Origin: Aegilops tauschii subsp. strangulata
Taxonomy: Eukaryota > Streptophyta > Magnoliopsida > Poales > Poaceae
Assembly: GCF_002575655.3 (NCBI RefSeq)
Contig: NC_053039.3
Location: 46,563,290 to 46,627,289, forward strand
DNA length: 64,000 bases
Direction of reading: 5' to 3'
Position 1 is the stretch's first letter, and each line of letters starts with the position of its first letter. Positions 1 to 11,456 of this stretch are shown piece by piece. The notes under the pieces were generated by a model. The model was not told the origin of the DNA, searched no databases, and saw nothing but the letters and a program-made list of their open reading frames with translations. The translations under genes were made by a program, and so were the position numbers.

Positions 1-2528
1 TAAACAAATTATTTAGGTCTTCCTATTTTGGAAGAAGTTTTAGAGTTCCAGAAGTTTGTGTTAGTTGCAGATTACTAAAGACTGTTCTGTTTTTGACAGA
101 TTCTGTTTTTCATGTGTTGTTTGCTTATTTTGATGAATCTATGGCTAGTAAAATAGTTTATAAACCATAAAGAAGTTGGAATAAAGTAGGTTTAACACCA
201 ATATAAATAAATAATGAGTTCAATACAGTACCTTGAAGTCATGTTTTTTTTTTCTTTCGCTAACGGAGCTCACGAGATTTTCTGTTTAAGTTTTGTGTTG
301 TGAAGTTTTCAAGTTTTGGGTAAGGATTTGATGGATTATGGAACAAGGAGTGGCAAGAGCCTAATCTTGGGGATGCCCAAGGCACCCCAAGATAATCTAA
401 GGACACCAAAAAGCCAAAGCTTGGGGATGCCCCGGAAGGCATCCCCTCTTTCGTCCTCATCCATCGACAACTTTACTTGGAGCTATATTTTTATTCACCA
501 CATGATATGTGTTTTGCTTGGAGCGTCTTGTATGATTTGAGTCTTTGTTTGTTAGTTTGCCACAATCATCCTTGCTGTAGACACACTTTTGAGAGAGACA
601 CACATGATTCGGAAATTATTAGAATACTCTATGTGCTTCACTTATATCTTTTGAGCTATATAGTTTTTGCTCTAGTGCTTCACTTATATCTTTTAGAGCA
701 CGGCGGTGGTTTTGTTTTTTAGAAACTATTGTTCTCTCATGCTTCACTTATATTATTTTGAGAGTCCTACAGAACAGCACGGTAATGTTCTTAAATTGAG
801 GAAGTAGTCCTAATATGATAGGCATCCAAGATTAGTAAAACTTTCTTATAAGTGCGTTGAATACTAAGAAAAGTTTGATGCTTGATAACTGTTTTGAGAT
901 ATGAAGATGGTGATATTAGAGCCATGCTAGTTGAGTAGTTATGAATTTGAGAAATACTTGTGTTAAAGTTTGTGATTCCCGTAGATTGCACGTATGGTGA
1001 ACCGTTATGTGATGAAGTCAGAGCATGATTTATTTATTTATTGTCTTCCTTATGAGTGGCGGTCAGGGACGAGCGATGGTCTTTTCCTACCAATCTATCC
1101 CCCTAGGAGCATGCGCGTAATACTTTCTTTCGATCACTAATAGATTTTTGCAACAAGTATGAGTTCTTTATGACTAATGTTGAGTCCATGGATTATACGC
1201 ACTCTCACCCTTCCACCATTGCTAGCCTCTCTAATACCGCACACTTTTCGCTGGTATCATACACCCACCATATATCTTCCTCAAAACAGCCACCATACCT
1301 ACCTATTATGGCATTTCCATAGCCATTCCGAGATATATTGCCATGCAACTTACCACCGTTCCGTTGCTATGACACGCTTCATCATTGTCATATTGCTTTG
1401 CATGATCATGTAGTTGACATCGTATTTGTGGCAAAGCCACCGTTCATAATTTTTTATACATGTCACTCTTGATTCATTGCATATCCCGGTACTCCGCCGG
1501 AGGCATTCACATAGAGTCATATTGTTGTTCTAAGTATTGAGTTGTAATTCTTGAGTTGTAAGTAAATAGAAGTGTGATGATCATCATTATTAGAGCATTG
1601 TCCCAAGTGAGGAAAGGATGATGGAGACTATGATTCCCCCATAAGTCGGGATGAGACTCCGGACGAAAAAAGAAAAAAAAAGAAAAAAAGGAGGCCATAA
1701 AAAAGGGGAAAAGCCAAATAAAAAAATGAGAGAAAAAGAGAGAAGGGACAATGTTACTATCCTTTTACAACACTTGTGCTTCAAAAGTAGCACCATGATC
1801 TTCATGATAGAGAGTCTCCTATGTTGTCATTTTCATATACTAGTGGGAATTTTACATTATAGAACATGGCTTGTATATTCCAATGATGGGCTTCCTCAAA
1901 ATGCCCTAGGTCTTCGTGAGCAAGCGAGTTGGATGCACACCCATTTAGTTTGTTTTGTTGAGCTTTCATACACTTATAGCTCTAGTGCATCCATTGCATG
2001 GCAATCCCTACTCACTCACATTGATATCTATTAATGGGCATCTCCATAGCCCATTGATACGCCTAGTTGATGTGAGACTATCTTCTCCTTTTTGTCTTCT
2101 CCACAACCACCATTCTATTCCACATATAGTGCTATGTCCATGGCTCACGCTCATGTATTGCGTGAAGATTGAAAAAGTTTGAGAACATCAAAAGTATGAA
2201 ACAATTGCTTGGCTTGTCATCGGGGTTGTGCATGATTAAATACTTTGTGTGATGAAGATAGAGCATAGCCAGACTATGTGATTTTGTAGGGATAACTTTC
2301 TTTGGCCATGTTATTTTGAGAAGACATGATTGCTTAGTTAGTATGCTTGAAGTATTATTATTTTTATGTCAATATTAAACTTTTATCTTGAATCTTTCGA
2401 ATCTGAATATTCATACCACAAATAAGAGAATTACATTGAAAATTATGCTAAGTAGCATTCCACATCAATAATTCTGTTTTTATCATTTACCTACTCGAGG
2501 ACGAGCAGGAATTAAGCTTGGGGATGCT
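1..2528 (+). mobile_element. Athila-type gypsy retrotransposon, 3' internal (non-coding) part
   Basis: The segment runs from the window edge to a 3' LTR at 2529 and holds no open frame of retrotransposon type; the longest frames (under 130 codons) show no domain. It is AT-rich and contains the phrase AAGCTTGGGGA twice, once near 418 and once directly before the LTR (2514-2524), where it would serve as the polypurine tract for plus-strand priming. This layout, a long non-coding tail between a downstream ORF and the 3' LTR, matches that of the complete related element at 21964-31477. The gag and any pol would lie to the left of the window. The family is probably one of the Sabrina/WHAM-like Triticeae groups, but I cannot fix the name. 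Confidence 0.8.
633..765 (+). repeat. Three imperfect repeats of a GCTTCACTTATAT unit
   Basis: The unit GCTTCACTTATAT followed by TTTTGAG-like sequence occurs at about 633, 675 and 741. It lies inside the gypsy 3' non-coding tail and is probably an internal tandem repeat of that family. Confidence 0.6.
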
Positions 2529-4114
2529 TGATACGTCTCCAACGTATCTATAATTTTTGATTGTTCCATGCTATTATATATTCTGTTTTGGATGTTTAAT
2601 GGGCTTATTTATACACTTTTATATTATTTTTGGGACTAACCTATTAACCGGAGGCCCAGCCCAAATTGCTGTTTTTTTTGCCTATTTCAGTGTTTCGCAG
2701 AAAAAGAATATCAAACGGAGTCCAAACGGAATGAAACCTTCGGGAACGTGATTTTCGGAACAAACGTGATCCAGAGGACTTGGAGTGGACGTCAAGCAAC
2801 AGACAAGGAGGCCACGAGGTAAGGGGCGTGCATACCCCCCCAGGCGCGCCCTCCACCCTCGTGGGCCCCTCGTGGCTCCATCGACCTACTTCTTCCTCCT
2901 ATATATACCTCCGTACCCCCAAACCATCAGAGGCATCCACGAAAACCTAATTCCACCGCCGCAACCTTCTGTACCAGTGAGATCCCATCTTGGGGCCTTT
3001 TCCGGCGTCCTGCCAGAGGGGGCATTGAACACGGAGGGCTTCTACATCAACACCATAGCCTCTCCGATGATGTGTGAGTAGTTTACCTCAGACCTTCGGG
3101 TCCATAGTTATTAGCTAGATGGCTTCTTCTCTCTCTTTGGATCTCAATACAAAGTTCTCCGCTATTTTCTTGGAGATCTATTCGATGTAATCTTCTTTTG
3201 CGGTGTGTTTGCCGAGATCGATGAATTGTGGGTTTATGATCAAGATTATCTATGAACAATATTTGAATCTCCTCTGAATTCTTTTATGTATGATTTGTTA
3301 TCTTTGCAAGTCTCTTCGAATTACCAGTTTGGTTTGGCCTACTAGATTGATCTTTCTTGCAATGGGAGAAGTGCTTAGCTTTGGGTTCAGTCTTGCGGTG
3401 TCCTTTCCCAGTGACAGTAGAGGCAGCAAGGCACGTATTGTATTGTTGCCATCGAGGATAACAAGATGGGGTTTATATCATATTGCATGAGTTTATCCCT
3501 GTACATCGTGTCATCTTGCTTAAAGCGTTACTCTTTTCTTTTGAACTAAATACTCTAGATGCATGCTGGATAGCGGTCGATGTGTGGAGTAATAGTAGTA
3601 GATGCAGAATCGTTTCGGTCTACTTGTCGCGGACGTGATGGCTATTTACATGATCATACCTAGAGATTCTCATAACTATGCTCAATTCTATCAATTGCTC
3701 GACAGTAATTTGTTCACCCACCGTAATACTTATGCTATCTTGAGAGAAGCCACTAGTGAAACCTATGGCCCCCGGGTCTATTTTCCATCATATTAATCTA
3801 TCGTCAACAAGCTATTTCTATTACCGTTTATTTTGCTTCCTTTACTTTTAGTCTTTATCATAAAAATACCAAAAATATTATCTTATCATATCTATCAGAT
3901 CTCACTCTCGTAAGTGACCGTGAAGGATTGATAACCCCTTTTTCGCGTTGGTTTCGAGGTTCTTATTTGTTTGTGTAGGTGCGTGGGACTCGAGCGTGGT
4001 CTCCTACTGGATTGATACCTTGGTTCTCAAAAACTAAGGGAAATACTTACGCTACTTTACTGCATCACCCTTTCCTCTTTAAGGGAAAACCAACGCAGTG
4101 CTCAAGAGGTAGCA
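2529..4114 (+). repeat. 3' LTR of Athila-type gypsy element (1,586 bp)
   Basis: It starts TGATACGTCTCC right after a purine-rich tract and ends GAGGTAGCA, so it has the TG...CA ends of an LTR. It holds the GC-rich block with TATATATACC-like sequence near 2903 that usually marks the LTR promoter. The same terminus occurs in reverse complement at 58161-58496. The five bases after it are AGGAG, the candidate right-hand target duplication; the left one is outside the window, so it could not be confirmed. Confidence 0.88.
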
Positions 4115-4940
4115 AGGAGCAGTAAGTCAATGAAGCTGCGTCCCTCCCTCGCCTATGAGTGTGGTGGCTGGCAGGACTAGGAGAAGCTTTCGTTCGCTAC
4201 ACGCTCTCCCTCCCGCACGCGGTGGAGATGCAGCAGTTCAATCGGTGTCAGATGGCCAGAAGCATACTGTAGTACTCCTCCACTGCAGTAGTACTCCAAC
4301 ATAGTTCGACTTCCCGGAGAGGCGAAGAGCCAAGCGCAGCCCGGACGCTCGTGTGGCAGTTTCATGTGTAGAGTAGTCTAGGATAGCGTGTACCCTGCCT
4401 GTAAGCTTAAAATCGTTGGGGTCGGCTCCATGCTATATTTTTCTGATTAAAATAATCTTCTGGCCCTACCTGTCATCCTGGTGATTCTAGTTTGCACGCT
4501 CATCTGGTCAAGATAGGAATATATATTTTAATTTGTGGTGGGGTAAATGTTAGAGGTTGCAGCAAATGGAGTATTGTTCACTACGAGTCTTTCAGCCAAG
4601 TTTAGAGGCAACCATGTGGGGCTAGTGCTATGATGTGTCGCGTCAACTCGTACAACGAGGATAAGCTTGATTTTACTACTACATGCCTTCTCCCTCACCC
4701 ATGCGCGCGGTGGCTCGCAGACGAGGACAGGCTTTTGCTTAATGTACTACAACAAGCTATCCCTCCCGCTCGCGGTGGACGGATATGCAGCAGTGGATTC
4801 GATACTGTAGAAGCAGTAGTAGTAACATCATTGTTCGTCTTATTGAAGAGGCGAAGAGCCAAGTGCAACCCGAACGTGGCAGTTGCGAACCTTGGAGCAC
4901 GCATATAGCCAGGCTCTTGCATGAGACAAAATTGCTATGT
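4115..4940 (-). repeat. Two inverted partial copies of a low-copy repeat (unit X)
   Basis: Read on the minus strand, 4150-4350 and 4628-4900 both resemble the plus-strand copies at 16262-16614 and 16985-17345. The shared landmarks are CTTGGCTCTTCGCCTC, GAAGTCGAAC, a GTATGCTTCTGG-like stretch, TGACACCGA, a CACCGC..G(A/T)GAGGG-like stretch and a GAGTTGACGCGACACA-like end. Bases 4115-4183 also match the reverse complement of 5698-5771, including the first arm of the hairpin element there. No protein is recognisable. The gypsy LTR ends exactly at the start of this block, so the retrotransposon inserted into or beside it. Confidence 0.55.
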
Positions 4941-4985
4941 GAGCCCACTATTGTAGTATTTGCTAGTATAGCCCTGTAAACCAGA

Positions 4986-5090
4986 AAGGAGTATTTTCCT
5001 TTCTAGAGATTTCAACAAGTGACTAGACTACACCAAGACGGAGTACATATGGAGCAAAATGAGTGAATCTACACCGTAAATAAATACGTA
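4986..5090 (+). mobile_element. Stowaway-like MITE fragment
   Basis: It contains CTAGAGATTTCAACAAGTGA and a diverged GGAGCAAAATGAGTGAATCT stretch, both typical of the interior of a Triticeae Stowaway (Tc1/mariner-type) MITE. Neither CTCCCTCCG terminus is present, so it is a decayed internal piece. Confidence 0.6.
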
Positions 5091-5392
5091 GTTCTCTCAT
5101 TTTCCTCTCGGCCTTGGTCGCGGTGCACAATATTGAGTATACTAGTACTATCATCTTGAAATTTACGAAGTCACCATAGGCACCTCGTCGTCGACGGGAA
5201 CGTCTCCTGACACGTGATAGACACGAGCGGCAGTCGCCTCCATAGGTGCTTGAATGCCATGGAGGGAGAGGGTAGCGGTTCCCGAGACGTTGAACGGTCA
5301 ATGATGCATCCTCAAATTACATGCAGAGGGAATTAATTGGAGAAGCAGAATAGAGCCAGCATGATGTGAATGCAACAGAGTTTGGATTCTCA

Positions 5393-5398
5393 TATAAA
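5393..5398 (+). promoter_or_regulatory. TATA box candidate upstream of the 5493 ORF
   Basis: CATATAAAGG sits about 100 bp before an ATG in a leader rich in CTCC and CAC triplets (5404-5480), the usual look of a plant 5' UTR. There is no expression evidence. Confidence 0.4.
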
Positions 5399-5492
5399 GG
5401 TGCCCTACCACTCCAATCCATCTACTCCTTAGTCTCTGCACAACACTGCTCACTCCAATCCAAGACCAAGTGACCAGAAGCCAGAAGCACCT

Positions 5493-5648
5493 ATGGAGGC
5501 GATGGACGCGAGCGGCAGTCGGCTGTGCCAAATCATCCAAGGTGCCGGCCTGCGGCCCCGCACCGCACAGCGTTTCCAGACGGTGCTGGTGACCGCCGAT
5601 GTTGTAGCCCTCACCGACGCCGGCATCACGTTTGCATGGACGACATGA
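5493..5648 (+). pseudogene. Unrecognised 51-codon ORF with promoter-like leader, probable gene 5' fragment
   Basis: The ATG at 5493 lies in a good plant start context (CACCTATGGAGG) downstream of a TATA-like box at 5393 and a 90-bp leader. The frame is GC-rich and protein-like for 51 codons, with the run TADVVALTDAGITF, then stops with TGA at 5646. A different frame continues protein-like after the stop (VNSIRVFAAVKKRVVK near 5650-5700), which suggests a single frameshift at about 5640-5645 in an older coding exon. No family is recognised. The sequence after about 5700 is repeat-like (the hairpin element at 5748), so the gene appears truncated there. A 16-bp inverted match (CACCTATGGAGGCGA against 5234-5250) lies upstream. 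It could also be an untranslated leader with a chance ORF. Confidence 0.35.
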
Positions 5649-5747
5649 TGGTCAACTCCATCCGAGTGTTCGCCGCCGTCAAGAAGCGTGTAGTGAAAGC
5701 TCCTACTAGTCCTGCCAGTCACCACGCTCATGCGCGAGGGAGGGACG

Positions 5748-5861
5748 CAGCTTCATTGACTTACTGCTCTTGCCTTTGCGTCTATGATAGGTGGGCCCAA
5801 CAGGTGGTTGGCCCACCTGTCATGCAGCCATAGGCAGGTGCAGTTAAGGCACCGGAGCTCA
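5748..5861 (+). repeat. Hairpin-forming element, about 114 bp, copy 1
   Basis: The two halves are near-complementary: the left arm contains TGATAGGTGGGCCC and the right arm GGCCCACCTGTCATGC, with outer arms matching the reverse complement of GGCAGGTGCAGTTAAGGCAC. A better preserved copy lies at 21616-21729. It is either a small foldback MITE or a foldback RNA source. Confidence 0.6.
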
Positions 5862-5879
5862 GTCCGCGAGGGAGTGGGT

Positions 5880-5940
5880 GTTGTAGTAATCAAACTTCTC
5901 GGTCTTGTACGAGTTGACGCGACACATCAAAGCACTGCAC
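5880..5940 (+). repeat. Unit X, short partial copy
   Basis: The stretch around TACGAGTTGACGCGACACAT is the reverse complement of 4628-4670 and matches the 3' ends of the unit X copies near 16545 and 17290. Nothing else is seen in it. Confidence 0.5.
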
Positions 5941-5943
5941 TCG

Positions 5944-6068
5944 ATATAAGTCTTTTTACACATTTCAAATGGACTACAACTTACAGATGTATGTGGACAT
6001 ATTTTGCTTCGTATGTCGTCACTTGTTGCAATCTCTAAAAAGACTTATATTTGGAGACGGAGGGAGTA
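5944..6068 (+). mobile_element. Stowaway-like MITE, 5' end lost
   Basis: Starts ATATAAGTCTTTTTACACAT and ends AGACGGAGGGAGTA, the standard right terminus of Stowaway MITEs in Triticeae; the interior has TATGTGGACATA and GTCACTTGTTGCAATCTC. The left CTCCCTCCG terminus is missing. Confidence 0.75.
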
Positions 6069-6184
6069 CAATGCATGCCGTGACTTCCCTTTTGACACTT
6101 GCATGTGTTGATTTGATGCACCTTGCCAAATTTTGACTATAAATTTAACTAACCAAATTTTCATGCATGTCACAAAAAATTACA

Positions 6185-6335
6185 GGGCTGTTTGGATTGT
6201 GACTATGTTTGTCTTATGTTGCCACATTATTTTTCCCACACTTGCCACACTTGCCTAACTTGAGTTGCTCAAATTGTTAGACACACTTTGGCTTGCCTAA
6301 GGGAATCTTGCCACACTTTTTGTGTCTATGACATG
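6185..6335 (+). mobile_element. Tourist/PIF-like MITE fragment
   Basis: Begins GGGCTGTTTGGATTGTGACT, a start common to grass PIF/Harbinger MITEs, followed by repeated TTGCCACACTTGCC-type sequence. The matching right terminus was not found, so this is a partial and tentative call. Confidence 0.4.
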
Positions 6336-6384
6336 TGGGGTTCACTGCTAATAAAAAAATTCTTGTCTTAGGTGTGGCTAATAA

Positions 6385-6415
6385 AAAAGACTTATATTTA
6401 GGAACGGACGGAGTA
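6385..6415 (+). mobile_element. Stowaway MITE terminus fragment
   Basis: AAAGACTTATATTTAGGAAC followed by GGACGGAGTA is a Stowaway right end. Only about 30 bp survive. Confidence 0.55.
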
Positions 6416-6639
6416 GAAAATATAAATAGAAATGCATGTTGGGGCAACCCATGTTTCCGATAATTTTAGCCGTGGGCTTGTTCACAATTTTTACGGGGGG
6501 TGGTTCTTCATTTAATGGAGGGACTTGTACCAGACTTGAACGATATGAAGTGCGACCTGGCACACCATAACACCACTTGGAACAAGCGGGTAGCTATCTC
6601 AAAAAACAATCAACAACTAAAAAAACAGCAACCTGGCAC

Positions 6640-9600
6640 ATAGTACACAATTTTAAAGGATTGTTATGATGGAGTGAAAAAGGAAAACTACCCCACTACT
6701 TATATATAGGCCGGAGCCTCCACGCTTCCTTGCTAGAGTTGCTCTATTCACAGACTCTCATCCTCTCCAGATCTAAACAAGATAGGTGTGGTAACACTGT
6801 CTTTCTCCCTTCAAAAAACATTGTCTTTCTATCCTCACCGCTAGTGGGGAGGAGGGGCAGCGTTTAGGCCGTCGTTGACAGCGAGGGAGGAGACCCACTG
6901 CCAGCCGCACCATTATCTCTGGCCGAGCGCCGGCGCGGGAGGTCCTCCGATCCCTTTGTCGTTGCCTTAGTGTGGGCGGATCCGGCCTCCCGCCGCCCAC
7001 CTATCCACATCCCGACGACCTTCAGGTATATCTTCCTTCAAAACCGCCTTAGCTCTACTTCCCCAGCTCGCTACGTCGCTACATGTTCATCATTTTCTAC
7101 CTCTCAGCCCCTCTCGATCGGATGGTCCAACGTCACCTTTTTTTCTTCTATTGTTAGAGGTAAAGGTACTTCATGGAGTCGAATCTTGTACTTGGTTCAA
7201 ACAAGAAATAAAGTGGGGGTGGGGGAAGTTAGTATGTAGTACATCGGACTTGGTACAAACAGGAAGGAAAGGGGGTGAAAGTAGTACAGACTGATCATCC
7301 AACCTGTCTCTTGGTCGAAAAGGGAAATATAGGGGTAACGCTGTACACAGTGGTATGACCAGGGCTAGATTTTCTATCCACACATGGGAGTACGTAAGTG
7401 GCTAGTGTGAACAAAAATGGGACCAACCCAGATATGTTTCTTGGATGTTTGTTTCTCAGGGCAACAAACTATGAATCACCACTTTATGCCCCTGTTTAGG
7501 TACATGGTGCTGGACTTCTGGTGCACCCACTGTCCCATGCCCTTATACCAAATATTTAGCTGTTCTTAATCTAATGCCCCTGGTAAAAATGAAGCCATGC
7601 CACTGTTATAAGCCATGACAAGTTTAGCCAAATGTTTTTGCCTATAATTGTGTGAGACTCTGACTGTTTCCTCTGTAGCTTTTTGTGCAAACAGGGATAT
7701 CCATTTCACCTGGTTGCTGTTGTGACCTTTTGGTTCACTGCACAAAACTCTTCTTAAAAGAAGTGACTTTTGTGCTGTTTATCTGGAATGTCAGAATGGA
7801 ACAGTTGGTTCATTTCGGTGGAACTGCACAAAGGGAGATCTGTGTTCCAATCCGCATCATCCATATTGGCACCATAACCTTCCTTTAGGTAAGAATGATA
7901 TTTAATGCATGTGTTGATCTCTATTTTGCGACTGCCATGAGAAAATAATGCTATTTTTTACTAGTAAACTTGCACTCCCTCACTGACAAAACCAATTCTG
8001 AAATAGAAGGCCAATCATGTACTTGGTTTCACCAACTGGTGAGGAGAATGAGAAACAGAGCATGAAGAGGAAGAAGAAGAAGAGTAAACAGTGCCAAGGC
8101 GATCTTGCTGAAGCCAGAGGCCTCAGTCGAGGCCATTCAAGGGCTCCGGCAACGACTACCTTACATGTGAGACGATCCTCCAGGGAGCCCTTCCACTTCT
8201 GCTGTCTCACTTAATTAATTAGGAGTACTTAAGTACCACTAATTTATTGCTGCCTAATTTTCCTGTCGGAGTTAAACAAATCTTTTGTAGCACCCTATGC
8301 TGAATCATGTACGTGTGTATGTTTGTCTATGGAGGTGAATCGTGTGGTGGAGCAGGGAGGGAATATTATTAGTGTCATGACATAATAGTGCTATTGTTTT
8401 GCATGTCAATTTATTGCCATTGGTTCAATGAGGCAATGTTTTCCGTATTGTCCATCATAAATTTGATGCTACTGTTAGAGTAATATGCTAATGTCTTTCT
8501 ATCCTTTCTCACTAAGCTAATGAAGGTTTCTCCTTGTTCCTACTTGTGCAAACAGGGATCATGTTGTGCCAATCGTACATTTTAGTGGAACTACACAAGA
8601 CAATACAATGAACTGTATCCTAGCTAGTGCTTTAACTCTACTAGAAGTTCTTGATGACCTTTCGATATAATCTCAGCACTGGTAAACAAGAGTGATTTCA
8701 ACCATACATTTGAAGTGCACAAAAATATATACAATTGAGTGATTCCAGTGAGTGCTTTATCATCTCTTCTGGGACTACATGAATAAGCTTTTTTGCTCAG
8801 GTTGGTACCAGCCTAAGGCCTTCATCCATATTAGATTGTTGTCATCTCTATTTGTATCGTGCTACTGTCATGAGAAACTCCTTTATCTTTGCATGTTAAA
8901 GTTTTGCAACCTATGATACATGGCAATGCTTTGAGTGTTGAGCTCATTGGCACTGACGAAATAAACAAATACCTCTCTTTAAGCAAGACTACTACGTTGC
9001 TAACTTTACCCATTAAGATAATGAGGGTGCTTCTATTTGTTAGTGTATGTTTCATCAACTAGTCCCACTGTTATAGTAATCTCACTCTCTCAATATATGT
9101 GGCAATAGGGATGCTCGATTTTGGTGGAACTGCACAAAAACGTTGGGTGCTTCATTGCCTCGACAGCTTCCTTCCTTTCCTGTTAGTCGCTAATCTCGTC
9201 TTGCATTCTTCCTTTCCTGTCAGTCGCTTGGCTTATCTCGGCTTCCAGTCAAAGGAAATAGTAATTGATATGCTACCTCACACAGGTTGGTACTGGTCTT
9301 TTTCCTGATTATTGTGCTTGTCATATGTATTGGTAATTTTATATTGTGCTACTGTTTGCCGATTTCATAAAGGAGTAACTTGGAGCCTGAACTCGCAGGC
9401 AAATCATTACATCGGGTGATTTCAGTAGAACTGCACAAAAAGATCAGATGGACAGGTGCTGCTGCTATGTACTCCAAAGTTCACTCAAACAAGCATCGAT
9501 GTTGACAAGAAGAAGTGCCTATATTCATTCGAGTATCAACCGGCATCAACCAATTGTCAAACTCCAAGTATTAGGAGAGTGAACGCCAAAAATATTGCTT

Positions 9601-10340
9601 GGCACATAGCCCAGAAAAACGCAGTCCAGTCTTTGGTCCCAACTTGTGCCTTTTGGTTATCGGCACATATGGTAGCGAACTGTATGGCATGGAGTCTAAA
9701 GATTCCAGACAAGTTGGTTGACGCGTATATTCATCTGGCACTTAATCAGTCTGCACACCAGGGATGCTCCATTTCAGTTGAACTGCACAAAAAATTTGGG
9801 TGGTTCATTTTCTCAACCGCCTCCTTTCTCGTCTGCAATGTAGAATTTTGGCGAGCTATAGGACCAAGATGAGCCAGTAAACTAGTTGGATGAAAGTAGT
9901 GGCCAAGTTTCTCAAACCTCCCTCAGCACGAGGCCACTATTTGAGGATAAACCTACAAGCAAAGTTCAGGTTGTCTGTGCTGCCTCTTATCTACTCGAAA
10001 GTTTACTCATACAAGCATTAATTTTAGCAAGAAGTACCTCCGACTGAACACCATTTACCAGTCTATACCCTAGGTAATTAAAGTTCGTCCATGGATCATA
10101 TTGGCTGTGATCTCAATCATTTGGATGCATAAACATACTGAACATATGTATATCTGAATCTTTTTGTGAATTATCTATGAATATTGTTGTCTGATCTATC
10201 AATCATTTGGATCCATAGACATGCTGAACTTGTGTATATATGAATCTTTTGAGTTGTTGATAGTGAATGTTGGGTATGAATATGAACGTGTCCTGTGGAC
10301 CCGAGTTTGATACGAATGTTTACCTTTTCTGTTGTACTTG
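6640..10340 (+). other. Copy A of a tandemly duplicated spliced transcription-unit-like family
   Basis: I do not recognise the gene. Promoter block and TATA (6646-6708), a leader ending GATCTAAACAAG, and an exon-like segment to 7025 closed by CAG|GTATAT are shared with copies C and D. The intron-like 7026-7694 is collinear with 31704-32399 of copy D. Further exon-like segments follow acceptor-like ends: 7695-7888 (ACAG|GGATATCC to TTAG|GTAAGA), 8556 on, 9109 on, 9399-9455 (to ACAG|GTGCTG) and 9762 on. Five of the 23-bp GGAACTGCACAAAA motifs fall here, at 7811, 8578, 9117, 9418 and 9770. The longest open frame, 9456-9872 (138 codons), shows no known domain. A direct repeat (about 10107-10165 and 10188-10246, 81-bp spacing) marks a possible 3' UTR. 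It may be non-coding RNA or a decayed gene. Confidence 0.4.
6701..6708 (+). promoter_or_regulatory. TATA box of copy A
   Basis: TATATATA lies just after a block (6646-6700) that is shared with copies D (21532-21586) and B (17958-18000): AC(A/G)CAAT, then GGTTGATATGGAG-like and purine-rich GAGAAAAAGAAA sequence. The downstream leader GCTTCCTTGCTAGAGTTGCT is also shared with D. Confidence 0.5.
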
Positions 10341-11456
10341 TGTGTGTGAACTTGTTAGTATGCCTACTGTGGGGTATGTGACGTGTGGGTGTCAACGGCA
10401 CACCTTCTTCCCGAGAAGAATTGCACCTGCTTTGTTAGGGTAGCAACGGCGCATCAGCTCTTTTTAATCTTTTTGCTCTGTCTTGCCGCCTCCCCGCTCA
10501 ACCCCTACCGTAATGTTTACGGCCTCAAAACAAACATAGTACTGCATTGTTTTTGGGGCTTGATGAAAAATCAAGTGCTGGTTTCTGTAGGTTGGCCCGC
10601 CCAGCAAATGGGCTGCTGGTCCACCATAGACTGGGAGGCTAAAAATACAAGTTGTATGGTGCAGAGGCAAGTAAAAAACCGCCATCGAGAGCCATCCACT
10701 GAAGAAAAAAATTCGCTCCTGATGTGCTTCTTCAGTCGTGCCGCCGACCCCCTCTTTAATCCAGTTCACTCGGGGATCTGGTATCATTTTTTTGCAGAGG
10801 GCGAATAAGTATCAGCTAGGCCTAGGTTTTGTATTTTAACAGCCCACGACATATAGTGGTAGTGGTTTCGTCTTATTTTTTGAGCTCCATACCGGCTTAT
10901 GGGCTTTTTCTTAAAGATCGGCAGCCCAATGTATTTTTTAACCACATTATATATATTTATATTATTACTATTATCGTATATTTTATAGAGACTTATATAT
11001 ACATTATAAAAACATCCCACGTGTTATTAACTTATAAAAGTAAATGTTTAACAGAAGTTGGCAAGGAAAATCCTGGTTGTTTTTGACTCACAGGCAAGGA
11101 AAATCCTGGTGATTGCGTACAAAAGCTTGCGAAGATTTTAAGGACCAATGTAATAATAACGCGCTTATTTTTATTTTGAGCAATAACTCGCTAATTTGTT
11201 AATTATGTATATAAAAAATGCGCTTCTCCGGTTTATTTTTTGATATTAATTGCTCCGTCTAACATAACATTATATATATAACGAGCCCAGCTAATTCGTG
11301 TATTTGAAGGAAGTGCAAATGGGCTAGGATTTCTTAGAAAATATAAATGGGCCGCATTGACGCGGAATTATTTGTTCACCCAGCCCAGCAAATGGACTGT
11401 ACATTCTAGAAAATATGGGTTAAATATATGCCACATTTTTGCAGGCTGACATGTGG
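10341..11456. other. Intergenic/AT-rich segment, left part of a DNA-transposon-like block
   Basis: No convincing gene. From about 10590 it contains recurrent AAATGGGCT/AGCCCAGC phrases (10594, 11318, 11349, 11384) in an AT-rich background, the same composition and phrases as 55260-55870 near the other block. The left boundary of the element could not be fixed, and no terminal inverted repeat was found. Confidence 0.4.

Noticed and set aside
10594..11456. Complete Mutator or CACTA element starting near 10590
   Set aside because: No terminal inverted repeat or target duplication could be found, so no boundary is claimed.
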